From positions 1 through 8,200 of the forward strand of contig JAGRHW010000152.1 in the NCBI GenBank assembly GCA_020444765.1: DNA of 8,200 nt, given 5' to 3'. This stretch comes from Gammaproteobacteria bacterium (GTDB lineage: Bacteria; Pseudomonadota; Gammaproteobacteria; Granulosicoccales; Granulosicoccaceae). The first letter of the stretch is position 1; each line of letters begins with the position of its first letter. A program made the translations under genes and the position numbers. The notes under the pieces were generated by a model. That model worked only from the letters and a program-made list of their open reading frames with translations. It ran no database searches and was not told the DNA's origin. Shown piece after piece: positions 6,933 through 8,200 of the stretch.

Positions 6933-7597
6933 ATGCCTGCTCTCTGCATACGTTTTTCCAGGATATACATGGTCAGCACTACGGCAAAAGAGAAGACCAG
7001 CATGCCACCGGCCAAAAGATGCGCAGTCTGCCATTCCAGTGATTCGACATGATCATAGATCGCAACGGAGAGCACTTTGGTCTCGCCGGGTATGTTGCCG
7101 CCGATCATCAGGATAACTCCGAATTCACCGACCGTATGCGCGAAACCCAAGACGGCGCCAGTTATCAATCCAGGCCGGGCGAGTGGGAGCGCGATACCGA
7201 AGAACTGGGCGGCAGGCCTGGCACCCAGGGTGGAGGCGACCTCCATAGGCCTGTTGCCCATCGCTTCAAATGCGTTACGAATGGGTTGTACCACAAAAGG
7301 CATGGAATACAGGACAGACCCTATTACAAGTCCGGAGAAAGTGAATGGCAACAGACCCAAACCCAAATAGCCGGTTAGGCGGCCAATCGGACCTTCCGGG
7401 CCAAGCAACAGCAACAGATAAAAACCGAGGACCGTAGGGGGCAGCACCAGAGGCAAAGCCACCAGACTGCCGATGATCTCCTTCCACCAGCGGGCAGAGC
7501 GGGCGAGCCACCAGGCCAGCGGTGTGCCGATCAGCAACAGCAGGGCCGTGGTCAGGCCGGCGAGCTTCAGTGTGAGCCAGACAGGTTGCCAGTCCAT
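6929..7597 (-). CDS. modB: Molybdate ABC transporter permease ModB
   Basis: ModB forms the membrane channel of the molybdate importer. The 222-residue product has about five hydrophobic spans. They include residues 8-30, 43-65, 80-103, 140-165 and 193-213. The conserved cytoplasmic EAA loop that contacts the ATPase is seen as [14 protein letters not shown] through LPLARPGL (119-144). [19 protein letters not shown] (48-66) and the [18 protein letters not shown] stretch (154-171) are typical of ModB. It begins 12 bases after rnfH with no strong Shine-Dalgarno sequence. Translation may therefore depend on ribosomes finishing rnfH. No modA (periplasmic binding protein) lies between rnfH and modB or after modC in this window. 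Confidence 0.94.
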   Translation of the reverse strand: MDWQPVWLTLKLAGLTTALLLLIGTPLAWWLARSARWWKEIIGSLVALPLVLPPTVLGFYLLLLLGPEGPIGRLTGYLGLGLLPFTFSGLVIGSVLYSMPFVVQPIRNAFEAMGNRPMEVASTLGARPAAQFFGIALPLARPGLITGAVLGFAHTVGEFGVILMIGGNIPGETKVLSVAIYDHVESLEWQTAHLLAGGMLVFSFAVVLTMYILEKRMQRAGI

Positions 7598-7609
7598 GCT
7601 GCTTGCTGA

Positions 7610-7870
7610 CTACATATCCCGGCGTTCTACGGTTTCCGGGTCGGCGGTGATCTCCCGGTAGATCTCGACTCTTTGGCCGTCTTCGACCCGCGTGTCCAGC
7701 CTGGATAATTTACCGAAAATGCCCACTTTCTGTGTCTCCAGGTCGATCTCGGGAAACTGCTCCAGCAGGCCGGAGTGTTGAATGGTTTCCAGAATCGTGC
7801 TGTTGTCCGGAACTTCAAGTTTCAGCCAGACCTGTTTGAACTTGTCAGCATAGGCAATGCCCACATTCAT
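7610..7870 (-). CDS. rnfH: RnfH, ubiquitin-fold protein of the Rnf operon
   Basis: RnfH proteins are small, beta-grasp (ubiquitin-like) cytoplasmic proteins. They are encoded in the rnf operon of Rhodobacter capsulatus and A. vinelandii, and elsewhere as free-standing genes. Their biochemical role is not settled. The 86-residue product shows the family pattern. It opens with MNVGIAYADKFKQVWLKLEV (residues 1-20), then has STILETIQHSGLLEQFPEID in the middle, VGIFGKLSRLDTRVEDGQRV and EIYREITADP. The C-terminal RR-D-M ends the domain with no extension. The start at 7870 is preceded by TGAGGA, which includes the rnfE stop codon (7884-7882), 8 bases upstream, so it is probably coupled to rnfE. Presence next to rnfE and near nif genes supports a role with the nitrogen-fixation Rnf complex. 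Confidence 0.93.
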   Translation of the reverse strand: MNVGIAYADKFKQVWLKLEVPDNSTILETIQHSGLLEQFPEIDLETQKVGIFGKLSRLDTRVEDGQRVEIYREITADPETVERRDM

Positions 7871-7881
7871 GATGTCAATCC

Positions 7882-8200
7882 TCAGGAATTTGCGCCATCA
7901 GGCAAAGCGGTATTCAATGCGAGAAGGCGTTTCTGTAACAGATGATCGATCAGCCTTTTTCCGGCCAGCATAAAGCCCAGAACGATAAACCCTCCCGGCG
8001 GCAGAATGACCAGCAGGAACCCCTTGTAGTCCGGCAGCAGTTCCAGTTCCAGCACGGATGCCCATGAACCGAGCAGCAAGGCGGCATTCGCGAACAGGGT
8101 GCCACTGCCGAGAATCTCCCGGACGCCGCCCAGCAGCACCAGCGCCAGGGTAAAGCCCAGTCCCATCATGAGTCCGTCGACGACGGCCGGCAGGACGGTG
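7882..8200 (-). CDS. rnfE: Rnf electron transport complex subunit RnfE (partial, 5' end outside the window)
   Basis: RnfE is an integral membrane subunit of the Rnf complex, which couples ion flow to reduction of ferredoxin by NADH. In diazotrophs it supplies low-potential electrons to nitrogenase. Only the C-terminal part, about 105 residues, lies in the window; the frame stays open to base 8200. It contains a DGL-MGLGFTLALVLLGGVREI segment and GTLFANAALLLGSW. A cytoplasmic or lumenal loop and the final span LPPGGFIVLGFMLAGKRLID follow, all very similar to E. coli RsxE, and it ends in a short polar tail. The internal ATG at 8169 is not the true start, because conserved RnfE sequence (LPAVVDGL) continues upstream of it. 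RnfH follows 11 bases after the stop. Confidence 0.93.
   Translation of the reverse strand, partial: TVLPAVVDGLMMGLGFTLALVLLGGVREILGSGTLFANAALLLGSWASVLELELLPDYKGFLLVILPPGGFIVLGFMLAGKRLIDHLLQKRLLALNTALPDGANS

Noticed and set aside
6933..7034. N-terminal extension of modC reaching back to 7034
   Set aside because: It would overlap modB by about 100 bases out of frame, and its residues do not resemble any ModC N-terminus. The TTG at 6932 fits the family.
8086..8104. Minus-strand TGGCAC-N5-TCGC resembling a second sigma-54 promoter
   Set aside because: It has a mismatch in the -12 element and lies inside rnfE coding sequence at a conserved protein motif (GTLFAN), so the protein sequence accounts for it.

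Overview
This window is an accessory nitrogen-fixation (nif) region. The organism is most likely a diazotrophic gammaproteobacterium. The order nifV-cysE(nifP)-TPR gene-nifW-nifZ-nifM-clpX resembles what I recall of the Azotobacter vinelandii / Pseudomonas stutzeri major nif cluster. NifM and a nif-linked ClpX are typical of Proteobacteria of that type, and rnf genes lie next to it. Genus cannot be told from the sequence; a sulfur-oxidising or Azotobacter-like gammaproteobacterium is a guess.

Layout. Bases 1-121 are an AT-rich intergenic region. It holds a near-perfect sigma-54 (-24/-12) promoter and an IHF-consensus match, the architecture of a NifA-activated promoter. Bases 122-5829 hold eight tightly packed plus-strand genes: nifV (homocitrate synthase), cysE/nifP (serine acetyltransferase), an unassigned TPR-like gene, nifW, nifZ, nifM, a nif-type clpX and a small bfd-like [2Fe-2S] ferredoxin. 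Several stop and start codons overlap and the largest gap is 65 bases, so this reads as one operon. Bases 5862-8200 hold a convergent minus-strand operon. In its own reading direction this is rnfE (5' end outside the window), rnfH, modB and modC. A bracket-like inverted repeat separates the two converging operons.

How the genes work together. NifV makes homocitrate, the organic ligand of FeMo-co. CysE supplies O-acetylserine and so cysteine, the sulfur source for NifS/NifU cluster building. NifW and NifZ assist maturation of the MoFe protein, and NifM, a parvulin-type prolyl isomerase, matures the Fe protein. The clpX copy probably adjusts levels of Nif proteins, and the Bfd-like ferredoxin probably serves iron mobilisation or electron transfer. 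RnfE/RnfH belong to a membrane complex that drives low-potential electrons toward nitrogenase. ModBC is the permease and ATPase of the molybdate transporter. The window therefore combines cofactor ligand, sulfur, molybdenum, protein maturation and electron supply.

I see no mobile element, CRISPR array, tRNA or rRNA. I do not find a wholly new system. The points most worth a second look are the promoter ahead of nifV, the modA-less rnf-modBC operon, the unassigned TPR gene, the altered RKH loop of ClpX, and the cysteine-bearing tail of CysE.
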